Positions 1 through 5,948 of a stretch of DNA of 5,948 nucleotides are shown piece after piece. The stretch is taken from positions 1-5,948 of the forward strand of contig JAEWCA010000522.1 in the NCBI GenBank assembly GCA_023390875.1, given 5' to 3'. A model generated the notes under the pieces. It made no database searches. It was not told where the DNA came from and saw nothing but the letters and a program-made list of their open reading frames with translations. This DNA comes from Actinomycetes bacterium (GTDB taxonomy: Bacteria; Actinomycetota; Actinomycetes; Actinomycetales; Cellulomonadaceae). A program made the position numbers and the translations under genes. The stretch's first letter is position 1. The number at the start of each line of letters is the position of its first letter.

Positions 1-370
1 GCGCCATCCGGGTGCGCTCGGACAGCACGCCGACGGCGACCGGGTCGAGCACCCACGGCGTCCCGGCGGCACGCGCGACCTCGACGGTCGGTTCGACGGA
101 CGCCCGCTGGTCAGGGCCGGGCGTGCCGAGGTTGACGAGCACGGCGCCCGCGACAGCTGCGAGCTCCTGTGCCTCGCCGGGGACGGCCGCCATCGCCGGC
201 GACGCGCCGACGGCGAGCAGCACGTCGGCGACCAGGCCGGTCGTGACCTCGTTGGTGAGGCACTGCACGAGCGGCGTGCGCGACCGCAGGACGGTGAGGG
301 CCGCCGCGCACGCGTCGGCGAGGGCTACGGCCTCGGAGGGCACGCCGGAGGACGGGAAGGCAGGAGTCAT
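1..370 (-). CDS. thiM: Hydroxyethylthiazole kinase ThiM, N-terminal part (cut by window edge)
   Basis: Hydroxyethylthiazole kinase phosphorylates 4-methyl-5-(2-hydroxyethyl)thiazole, salvaging the thiazole half of thiamine in the cytoplasm. The window holds 123 codons from the ATG at 370 to the edge. The family is usually about 260-275 aa, so roughly the N-terminal half is present. Visible ThiM hallmarks are PLVQCLTNEVTT (33-44), LLAVGASPAMA (51-61), the segment AVLVNLGTPGPDQ (76-88), and PWVLDPVAVG (105-114) with R119 just after. This order and spacing match the family. The ATG is chosen because the GAAGGGA Shine-Dalgarno lies about 10 nt upstream and because a TPP riboswitch directly precedes it. 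An ATG 10 nt upstream runs into a stop after four codons. Other thiamine genes such as thiD or thiE may follow beyond the window, but cannot be seen. Identity is nearly certain from motifs plus riboswitch. Confidence 0.96.
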   Translation of the reverse strand, partial: MTPAFPSSGVPSEAVALADACAAALTVLRSRTPLVQCLTNEVTTGLVADVLLAVGASPAMAAVPGEAQELAAVAGAVLVNLGTPGPDQRASVEPTVEVARAAGTPWVLDPVAVGVLSERTRMA

Positions 371-375
371 CGAGG

Positions 376-463
376 TGACATCCCTTCGCTAGTACGAGCT
401 AGATCAGGTTCAGCGGGTGTGATCTCAGCCCCTCGTGCGTCGCACGCGGGGCACCCCGTGTCA
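376..463 (-). promoter_or_regulatory. TPP riboswitch (THI element) controlling thiM
   Basis: This is a thiamine-pyrophosphate-sensing aptamer in the thiM leader. On the minus strand the conserved blocks appear in order: CGGGGTGCCC (458-449), CTGAGA (428-423, the pyrimidine-binding T-loop region), CCTGATC (408-402) and GCGAAGGGA (389-381). P1 is a perfect 5-bp pairing of TGACA (463-459) with TGTCA (380-376). P3 is capped by a small hairpin, CGTGC-GAC-GCACG (446-434). The aptamer ends 5 nt before the ATG, and the only Shine-Dalgarno (AAGGGA, 386-381) is part of the conserved 3' strand. No separate expression platform or terminator fits between them. The known behaviour of the class is repression by TPP; translational control by direct occlusion of the ribosome site is my inference. 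Confidence 0.97.
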
Positions 464-471
464 GTCCGGCC

Positions 472-501
472 ACGCTATCCCTCGGCCCGGCCCCCGGTCG
501 T
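472..501 (-). promoter_or_regulatory. Candidate promoter of thiM
   Basis: On the minus strand a TAGCGT hexamer (477-472) fits the actinobacterial TANNNT -10 pattern. An ACGACC hexamer (501-496), a weak match to TTGACA that keeps the central GAC, sits 18 nt upstream. A start about 7 nt past the -10 would fall at the A at 465, only 2 nt before riboswitch helix P1. That tight fit supports the -10; the -35 is weak. Prediction only. Confidence 0.5.
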
Positions 502-522
502 GGCGCCGTTCAGCAGGTGGAC

Positions 523-563
523 GCACGAAGGCCCGCGTCCGTGCTGGACGGGGGCCCTCGTGC
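523..563 (-). terminator. Hairpin terminator of the nuclease/5'-nucleotidase gene
   Basis: Two 18-nt arms (563-546 and 540-523) pair around a 5-nt loop. Sixteen pairs are Watson-Crick, one is G-U, and there is one C-C mismatch. The hairpin begins 8 nt after the stop codon. No U tract follows, as is common for terminators in high-GC actinobacteria. It separates the large gene from the thiM promoter. Confidence 0.85.
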
Positions 564-571
564 TCCGGGTA

Positions 572-3500
572 TCAGCGCGTGCTGACCGGCTTGCTCGTGC
601 TCGGCGACACGTTGGCCGGGTCGTCCGGCACGAACGTCGCCGTGTAGGTGTGCCGCCCCGACGGCACGGTGTCGATCGCGATGCCGAGCACCACGTCGAC
701 CGTCTTCACGACCGTGCCTCCCTCGCGGATCTCGACCTTGCCGGACGGGAGACGCCCGTTGTTCGTCGAGACGGTCGCGACGGCGAACGACGGGACGAAC
801 AGGAACCCGGGCGTCACCGACAGGCTGGTCTTCGTGGTGACCTTCTCCACGACGATCGTGACGGGCGCGGACTCGGACCCGGCGACCGTGTCGTCACCGG
901 CGAACCGGGCGACGACCTCGTAGGTCCCCGCCGGCGTCGAGGCCGGCAGCTCGAGCGTCGCCTTGCCCTTGCTCAGGTTCACGGTGCCCAGCACGGTGTC
1001 GCCGGCCACGAACTCGACGGGGCCGGACACCGGCACGGTCGACTTCACGGTCGCCTTGAGCGTGATCTTCGACTTCCCGTAGACCTGGCTCGCCGGTGCC
1101 GCCTGGAGCGTCGTGGTCGACGACGGCAGCGCCGCCTCGACCGTGAGCGGCAGCGTCACCGTGGTGCCGCTGGGCGTCGCGACGAGCGTCAGGGTGTGCG
1201 CCCCGGCGCTCGTGCCCGACGGCACCGTGACGGACACGTTCGCGTTGCCGCCGGTCACTGTCGCCGACCCGATGGACGTGCCGTCGAGCCGGACGTCCAG
1301 GCTCGTGTTCTGCGGCGACCCGAGGCTCGTGAGGTCGAGCTTGGTCACCGGGAACGCGAGCGTGTCACCGGCGGTCACCGTCGACGGCACGGTCGGCACG
1401 CCGACGGCCTGGCGGGCGAAGTCCGGGGCCAGACCCGGGTGCGCCTGCAGGTACGCGATCCAGCCGTCGCGGTCGACGAGCCCGGAGTCCTTGGGGTTGG
1501 TCCCCTCGGTGAAGATCCGGAAGTTGTCGCCGCCCGTGATGAGGAACGAGAACGTCCCGATCCGGTAGCTGGCCGCCGGGTCGATCGGCGCGCCGTTCAC
1601 CGTGATCGACGTGATGTGCGAGCCCATCGGCGCCGCGGCGTCGTAGGTGTACGTCACGTTGTCCGACAGCCCGAGCTGCAGGTACGGCCGTGTCGGGATC
1701 GTGCCGTCGGGGTTCGTCTGCCACTGCTGCTCGAGCATCGTCTTGAACTGCGCGCCCGTGAGCGACGTCGTCCAGAGGTTGTTGACGAACGGCAGCACCG
1801 AGTTCGCCTCGGCCGTGGTCACGACGCCGTCGGGCGCGTACAGCAGCTCGGCCCGCAGACCACCTGGGTTGACGACGCCGATCTGCGCACCGCCGAGGTT
1901 GTCGGGCGCCAGGGTGTCCCGCAGCGCGTTCGCCACGGTGTCGCCCAGCGTCGACTCGCTCGCCCGGTCGTCCCGCCCGGAGGTCGGGGTCGGGCCGGGA
2001 CCGACGTAGCCCTCGGCCGTGTACGTGCCGCCGGTGAACGCCGTCGTGATGTCGTCGGTGACCGATCCGACCGGGACGGAGCCGACCTCGTTGGCGTACG
2101 CGAGCGCAGCCTCGGTGATCGACTTCACCTCGGCGACCCGCGGGTACGTCGCGGCCAGCTGGTTGGCGAAGTCCGCCTCGCTCGTGCCCGCCGGTGCGAC
2201 CAGCCGGGGCACGTTGACCTGCGTGTGCGCGAGGACCTCGTCGGTGCTCGGGTCGTACGTCAGCACGATCTTGCCGATGTTGTCGCCGTAGCTGCCGGTC
2301 TGCAGGATCGGCCGCGTCTTGCCCGGCTGGCCCGGCACGGGCGCCTCCCACGCGTACACCTTGTGCGTGTGGCCGGTGAAGATCGCGTCGACCTTCGACG
2401 ACGTGTCGTTGACGATCTCGGCGAACGCGCCGCCCGCGGCGACCTCCTCCTCGAGCGTCGCGCCGTCCGGCGTCCCCTCCGAGGCGCCCTCGTGGTAGCT
2501 CGCGACCAGGACGTCCGCCTCGCCGTTGGACGGGTCGCCGTCCGTGAGCTCGGCCGCGACGCGGTTGACGGCCTCGACCGGGTCGCCGAACGACAGCTCG
2601 GTGATGCCGCCCGGGCTGACGAGCGACGGGGTCTCCTCGGTGACCGCGCCGATGATGCCGACGGTCACGCCGTCCATGTCGAGCAGCGCGTACTCGGGCA
2701 GCGCCGGGGTCGTGGTCCCGGCCTCGTAGACGTTCGCGCCCAGGTAGTCCCAGGTCGCGTTCGTGCCGCCCGCGATGATGCGGTCGCGCAGGTCGGCGAA
2801 GCCCTTGTCGAACTCGTGGTTGCCCACGGCCGACGCGTTGAGCTCGAGCGCGTTGAGCACGTCGATCGTCGGCTGGTCCTGCTGGACGGCCGACGCGAAC
2901 AGCGACGCGCTCACGTTGTCACCGGCCGACACGAACGCGACCGGGTTCCCGGCGGCGATCGCGGCGGCCTTCTCCTGCTCGACGGTGCCCGCGAACTTCA
3001 CGGTGTTGGCGTCGATGCGCCCGTGGAAGTCGTTGATGTCGAGCAGCGTGAGGTTCACCGGTGCGGCCGCACCGTCGACGAGTCCGACGACCACCGGGTC
3101 GTGGTCCGACGACCGGTACGCGTCCGGCGCGTAGAAGAGCGTGCCGTGGTAGTTGTACCGGCTGTACTCGAGCGCGATGGACTCCTCGGCGTTGATCTCC
3201 CAGATGTCCGCCCCGGTGGCCCGTGCCATCGCGGGACCGTTGAGCAGCACGTGGTCGAGCGACCCCGACAGCCCGCTGAAGGAGTACGAGTACTCGCCCG
3301 GCGCGAAGTGCGACCCGGCGTCGGTGTACCCCGCGGTGTAGAGCAGCCGCAGGGGGTCCTCCTGCGTGTACGAGTTGAAGTCGCCGACCAGCGCGACCGA
3401 CTCGACACCGTCCTGGATCGTCGGCACCCAGTCGCGCAGCGCGGTGGCCTGCCGCACGCGGGACTCGTTCGACGCACCCTGGCCGTCGCCCGTGTCGGCG

Positions 3501-5533
3501 TCACCGGGCCACGGACCCGCCGAGCCCTTCGACTTGAAGTGGTTGACGACGACGAGGAACGGCTCTCCCCCGCCGACCGGCGTGAACGCCTGGGCGATGG
3601 GCTCGCGCGCGTTGCCGAACGCCTGGTCGTCCCCGCTCTGCGAACCGAGCGCGTGCGACGGGCCCGTCCGGGTCACCGCGGCGGTGCGGTAGATGATCGC
3701 GTTGGTGATGACGTCCATCTGCGCGACCGGCGGCAGGTCGGCCGTCGCGGACGGGACGTAGGCCCACGTCCCGGCGCCGGCGGACGCGTTGAGCGCGTCG
3801 GTGAGCGTGCTCAGCGCCTCGTCGGCGACGCCGTCGACGACGAGCGAGTTCTCGATCTCCAGCAGACCGACGACGTCGGCGTCGAGGCCGTTGATCGCGG
3901 CGACGATCTTGTCCTGCTGACGCTGCAGGTCGGCCGGGTCCCACGCACCGCGCGGCTCGCACCCGCTGTTGACCGTCACCGGGTCACCCGTGCGGTCGTT
4001 GAACGACGTGCAGCCGGGCGTGCCCGCACCGAGCGTCGTGAAGTAGTTGAGGACGTTGAACGACGCGACCCGCAGGTCGCCGCCGATCGCCGCCGCGTCG
4101 GGTGCGGCTGGCCGGTCGTTCGTGAACGACACCGGCGCCGGACCGCCCGCGACCACCTGCGACGTCGGGTTGAGCTTCCACACGTTGTTGCGGAAGTCGA
4201 CGACGAGCGGCGCGCTGAACGTCGCGGCCTCGCCGACGCGGACCGGTGCCGTGAGCGAGACGTACGGCGGGGTCTGCGACTGGTTCGCGGCCGACAGGAA
4301 GTTCGTCGACGCGCCGTCGTCGAGGACGACGCCGCGCGCGGCGTTGTCAGCGGCCGCCGCGGTGGCCTCGGCCGATCCCGGCGCCCCCACCTCGGTCGGC
4401 TGCAGCAGCGGCGTCGTGCCCGCGGCCAGGCCCACCTCGCCGTACTGGTTCGTGCTGAACGTGTTGGACACCGTGTAGTCGCCGGCCGGGGCGACGAGCA
4501 TCGACTCGAGGACCTCGCGCGCGGCGTCGGTCGTGGGCCAGCTCGCGGCGACCGGTGTGACCGCGGCCGCAGGCGTCGCGAGCTCCTCGACACCGCCCGC
4601 GGCGACCGTGAGCTCGGTCAGCCCGTTGAACTCGCTGACGGTGCCGGTCACACGCAGGTGGTCGCCGATGGCGACGGACCCGACGGTGGCGGCCGAGAAG
4701 ACGAACACGGCGTCGGACGCGGTGTGCGACGCGTCGAGCGTGCCGCCCGTGCCGGGTGTCTGGATGACGTAGCCGGACAGGCCGCCCGTCGGGTACGCCG
4801 CCGTGACGACGCCCTCGGTGACGACGTTCTGCCCGACGAGCGGTGACGCGGCTCCGGTCCCCTGGATCTCCTCGATGGTGTGCTCGGTCGGTGTGCCCGG
4901 GTCCGTGCTGCCCGCCTTCTGCGGCGTCGGCGTGCCCGCCGTGAAGTCGGCCGCGTTGTCGCCCGTGTTGGCGTGCGTCGCGTTGCGCGAGGCGGACGTC
5001 GTGTTGCTCAGGCCGGGCGCGGGGCCGCTGCCGGCGAAGTTGTTCGCGGTGCCGTAGCCGACGAGGTCCACGACCGCCGGGTCCGTGGCGCACGAGGCGC
5101 CGCACGCGAGGGCCGCCGTCGACGAGGCCAGCGCGACCTTGCCGGACGTCCCGCTCATCGGGATCGTCCCGACGACGTCGCCCACCACGGGCGTCGTCCC
5201 ACCCGCACCGGCCGCCTCGGCGACGAGCAGGTACCCGCCGGCCGGCACGACGCCCGTGAGGGCCGTGGTCTGCCAGGACGTCCCGGCCGCCGACGCGTAC
5301 TGCACGGACCAGCCGGCCGTGTCGACCGGGCCGGCGCCCGGGTTGTAGAGCTCGACGAAGTCGCGGTCGAACGTGGCGCCGGAGTTGCCGCCTCCGCCGT
5401 ACACCTCGTTGATCACGAGCGGGGCGCCCGGGCCGGCCGCGGCGCTCGCAGCGCCCGCCCCCCAGACGGTCCCTACAAGAACGAGACCGAGGGCTGCGAT
5501 GCCCCCGGTCGCCGACCTCAGACCTGCGTGCAC
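572..5533 (-). CDS. Secreted ExeM/NucH-type endonuclease fused to 5'-nucleotidase
   Basis: This predicted 1653-aa exported enzyme would degrade nucleic acid and dephosphorylate the products. Residues 1-31 form a signal peptide ending ASA. A lamin-tail domain (about 36-180, starting PLVINEVY) and an OB-like domain of YhcR type (about 216-312) follow, then a NucH-associated linker. The DNase I-like domain (about 488-816) has FNVLNYF (N496), LLEIEN (E559), NHFKSKGS (H665), GDFNSY (D718, N720), LDH (D760, H761) and SDHDP (D810, H811). The 5'-nucleotidase metallophosphatase domain (about 826-1075) keeps D835/H837, GDN (D872), GNHEFD (N905, H906), H1014 and GHTH (H1055, H1057). Its C-terminal substrate domain (to about 1370) has NPGGLR (N1222) and GGDNF (D1336). 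Three Ig-like modules end the protein, with no LPXTG or membrane anchor, so it is likely released. Cysteines 144/148 and 508/525 could form disulfides. The GTG at 5533 is preferred for its strong Shine-Dalgarno; an in-frame GTG at 5569 would add 12 residues. It appears monocistronic. The fusion is a known architecture; the true substrates are inferred. Confidence 0.93.
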   Translation of the reverse strand: MHAGLRSATGGIAALGLVLVGTVWGAGAASAAAGPGAPLVINEVYGGGGNSGATFDRDFVELYNPGAGPVDTAGWSVQYASAAGTSWQTTALTGVVPAGGYLLVAEAAGAGGTTPVVGDVVGTIPMSGTSGKVALASSTAALACGASCATDPAVVDLVGYGTANNFAGSGPAPGLSNTTSASRNATHANTGDNAADFTAGTPTPQKAGSTDPGTPTEHTIEEIQGTGAASPLVGQNVVTEGVVTAAYPTGGLSGYVIQTPGTGGTLDASHTASDAVFVFSAATVGSVAIGDHLRVTGTVSEFNGLTELTVAAGGVEELATPAAAVTPVAASWPTTDAAREVLESMLVAPAGDYTVSNTFSTNQYGEVGLAAGTTPLLQPTEVGAPGSAEATAAAADNAARGVVLDDGASTNFLSAANQSQTPPYVSLTAPVRVGEAATFSAPLVVDFRNNVWKLNPTSQVVAGGPAPVSFTNDRPAAPDAAAIGGDLRVASFNVLNYFTTLGAGTPGCTSFNDRTGDPVTVNSGCEPRGAWDPADLQRQQDKIVAAINGLDADVVGLLEIENSLVVDGVADEALSTLTDALNASAGAGTWAYVPSATADLPPVAQMDVITNAIIYRTAAVTRTGPSHALGSQSGDDQAFGNAREPIAQAFTPVGGGEPFLVVVNHFKSKGSAGPWPGDADTGDGQGASNESRVRQATALRDWVPTIQDGVESVALVGDFNSYTQEDPLRLLYTAGYTDAGSHFAPGEYSYSFSGLSGSLDHVLLNGPAMARATGADIWEINAEESIALEYSRYNYHGTLFYAPDAYRSSDHDPVVVGLVDGAAAPVNLTLLDINDFHGRIDANTVKFAGTVEQEKAAAIAAGNPVAFVSAGDNVSASLFASAVQQDQPTIDVLNALELNASAVGNHEFDKGFADLRDRIIAGGTNATWDYLGANVYEAGTTTPALPEYALLDMDGVTVGIIGAVTEETPSLVSPGGITELSFGDPVEAVNRVAAELTDGDPSNGEADVLVASYHEGASEGTPDGATLEEEVAAGGAFAEIVNDTSSKVDAIFTGHTHKVYAWEAPVPGQPGKTRPILQTGSYGDNIGKIVLTYDPSTDEVLAHTQVNVPRLVAPAGTSEADFANQLAATYPRVAEVKSITEAALAYANEVGSVPVGSVTDDITTAFTGGTYTAEGYVGPGPTPTSGRDDRASESTLGDTVANALRDTLAPDNLGGAQIGVVNPGGLRAELLYAPDGVVTTAEANSVLPFVNNLWTTSLTGAQFKTMLEQQWQTNPDGTIPTRPYLQLGLSDNVTYTYDAAAPMGSHITSITVNGAPIDPAASYRIGTFSFLITGGDNFRIFTEGTNPKDSGLVDRDGWIAYLQAHPGLAPDFARQAVGVPTVPSTVTAGDTLAFPVTKLDLTSLGSPQNTSLDVRLDGTSIGSATVTGGNANVSVTVPSGTSAGAHTLTLVATPSGTTVTLPLTVEAALPSSTTTLQAAPASQVYGKSKITLKATVKSTVPVSGPVEFVAGDTVLGTVNLSKGKATLELPASTPAGTYEVVARFAGDDTVAGSESAPVTIVVEKVTTKTSLSVTPGFLFVPSFAVATVSTNNGRLPSGKVEIREGGTVVKTVDVVLGIAIDTVPSGRHTYTATFVPDDPANVSPSTSKPVSTR

Positions 5534-5539
5534 GTCGGG

Positions 5540-5547
5540 ATCTCCTT
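5540..5547 (-). promoter_or_regulatory. Ribosome binding site that fixes the nuclease start
   Basis: AAGGAGAT on the minus strand is a near-perfect Shine-Dalgarno, with 8 nt between GGAG and the GTG at 5533. It decides against the in-frame GTG at 5569, which has only a weak CAGGG upstream. The later start also puts the signal peptide in standard form, with one arginine (R6) before the hydrophobic core. Confidence 0.88.
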
Positions 5548-5606
5548 CGTCGGGGCGTCGCGCGGCCACCCTGTCGGGGGACCGCGTTCACTCTCACGGG
5601 TCGTCC

Positions 5607-5612
5607 GTTATG
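5607..5612 (-). promoter_or_regulatory. Candidate -10 element of the nuclease gene
   Basis: CATAAC on the minus strand matches TATAAT at four of six positions and is the best -10-like hexamer in this otherwise GC-rich gap. No good TTGACA-like -35 stands 16-18 nt upstream. Instead that zone overlaps the second unit of the candidate PHO box, the layout expected of an activator-dependent promoter. It implies a start near 5600 and a leader of about 65 nt. Prediction only. Confidence 0.4.
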
Positions 5613-5623
5613 TCGCAACTACT

Positions 5624-5645
5624 CGTCGGTAACCGTTTGGTGAAC
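5624..5645 (-). promoter_or_regulatory. Candidate PHO box (PhoP binding site)
   Basis: On the minus strand, two 11-nt units stand directly side by side: GTTCACCAAAC (5645-5635) and GGTTACCGACG (5634-5624). The first starts with GTTCACC, the consensus core of the PhoP direct repeat unit in Streptomyces and relatives. The second core, GGTTACC, agrees at five of seven positions in the same register. The site lies just upstream of the candidate -10 of an extracellular nuclease/5'-nucleotidase, a typical phosphate-starvation target. Two units is the minimum for a PHO box, so chance is possible. Confidence 0.5.
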
Positions 5646-5676
5646 TCGTCCCAGGACTGCCGGTGCCCGGACACGG

Positions 5677-5712
5677 CACGACCCCGCGGCCGGTGCGGCG
5701 CGCGGGGTCGTG
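5677..5712 (-). terminator. Hairpin terminator of pheT
   Basis: Perfect 12-nt arms CACGACCCCGCG and CGCGGGGTCGTG (5677-5688 and 5701-5712 as read on the plus strand) form the stem. The interior adds four more pairs (GCCG 5689-5692 with CGGC 5696-5699) past a one-base bulge, closing on a 3-nt loop. It starts 16 nt after the pheT stop. No U tract follows. It isolates pheT from the nuclease gene. Confidence 0.88.
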
Positions 5713-5728
5713 GTGGTGGAGCTGCAGG

Positions 5729-5948
5729 TCAGGCGCGCAGCGTCGCCCCGAACCGCTCGTGGGACTCGGCCACGACGGCCTCCCGGACGGCCGCCTGCTC
5801 CTGCGCCGTGAGCGTCCGGTCCGCCGCGCGCAGGCGCAGCGCGAACGCGAGCGACCGCGTGCCCGCGGGCACCTGGTCGCCGACGTACACGTCGAACAGC
5901 CGGACGTCCTCGACGACGTCGCCCGCCGTGCTCGCCGCCGCCCCGTGC
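5729..5948 (-). CDS. pheT: Phenylalanyl-tRNA synthetase beta subunit PheT, C-terminal end
   Basis: PheT is the beta subunit of the alpha2-beta2 phenylalanyl-tRNA synthetase, which charges tRNA-Phe in the cytoplasm. Only the last 72 codons are in the window, running from the edge at 5948 to the TGA at 5731-5729; the family is about 800 aa. The segment VVEDVRLFDVYVGDQVPAGTRSLAFALRLRAADRTLTAQEQAAV is the ferredoxin-fold anticodon-binding (FDX-ACB) domain, with its signature RLFDVY strand, the SLAF-LR strand and the DRTLT turn before the last helix. The protein ends FGATLRA, at the usual place for the family. pheS normally lies upstream of pheT, here outside the window. The frame is intact to the stop and a strong hairpin terminator follows. 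Confidence 0.95.
   Translation of the reverse strand, partial: HGAAASTAGDVVEDVRLFDVYVGDQVPAGTRSLAFALRLRAADRTLTAQEQAAVREAVVAESHERFGATLRA

Noticed and set aside
12..392. A 126-aa plus-strand open frame at the left edge.
   Set aside because: It is low-complexity Ser/Thr/Ala-rich sequence antisense to thiM, whose motifs are clear on the minus strand, and it extends into the riboswitch.
419..4846. A 1475-aa open frame on the plus strand, antisense to most of the nuclease gene.
   Set aside because: Its product is an arginine-, valine- and aspartate-rich repetitive string with no recognisable domain and no credible ribosome site. It begins inside the TPP riboswitch. Such frames are expected opposite a GC-biased gene, and the minus-strand product has full family motifs across the same span.
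572..5533. Possible toxin or defence role for the large nuclease, given its size and modular make-up.
   Set aside because: It has an ordinary secretion signal and the full ExeM/NucH plus 5'-nucleotidase architecture of nutrient-scavenging exoenzymes. No immunity gene, secretion-system marker or delivery domain is visible.
4347..5618. A 423-aa minus-strand open frame in another register over the start of the nuclease gene.
   Set aside because: Very arginine-rich, with no motif, and in the same strand region as a frame with a clear signal peptide and domains. It reflects codon bias only.
4880..5632. A 250-aa plus-strand open frame overlapping the nuclease N-terminus and its promoter.
   Set aside because: It is arginine/glycine/alanine-rich without domains, antisense to the signal peptide and lamin-tail domain, and it runs through the promoter region. 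A shadow frame.
5534..5728. A small gene or RNA in the gap between pheT and the nuclease gene.
   Set aside because: After removing the terminator hairpin, the PHO-box-like repeat, the -10 candidate and the ribosome site, too little is left, and no short frame has a ribosome site. The gap is explained as terminator plus promoter.

Overview
The window is very GC-rich with strong third-position G/C bias, uses GTG as a start, and has hairpin terminators without U tails. This fits a high-GC actinobacterium, and the protein types suggest a Cellulomonas-like Micrococcales. The genus is inference. All three genes lie on the minus strand, so transcription reads from high to low coordinates.

Layout in transcription order: (1) 5948-5729, the last 72 codons of pheT (phenylalanyl-tRNA synthetase beta subunit, anticodon-binding domain), followed by a very strong hairpin terminator at 5712-5677. 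(2) An intergenic promoter region of about 195 bp (5728-5534). It carries a candidate PhoP (PHO) box of two 11-nt direct repeat units at 5645-5624, a candidate -10 at 5612-5607, and a near-ideal Shine-Dalgarno at 5547-5540. (3) 5533-572, one giant secreted protein of 1653 aa: signal peptide, lamin-tail domain, OB-fold-like domain, ExeM/NucH-type DNase I-like endonuclease, a complete two-domain 5'-nucleotidase, and three Ig-like C-terminal modules. A second long hairpin terminator follows at 563-523. (4) A candidate thiM promoter (501-472), a TPP riboswitch (463-376), and the first 123 codons of thiM (hydroxyethylthiazole kinase, 370 to the window edge).

The central protein can be read as a single-polypeptide extracellular DNA-to-nucleoside scavenging machine. 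The endonuclease would cut DNA or RNA, and the 5'-nucleotidase would release phosphate and nucleosides. The candidate PHO box fits induction by phosphate starvation. The thiM unit is a separate thiamine-salvage module under thiamine pyrophosphate control. Its Shine-Dalgarno lies inside the aptamer, which points to direct translational shut-off. The two terminators suggest three independent transcription units rather than an operon. I found no mobile element, CRISPR array, tRNA or rRNA. The large plus-strand open frames are shadows of the minus-strand coding sequence. The gene set is known biology; the regulatory details are the main points of interest.
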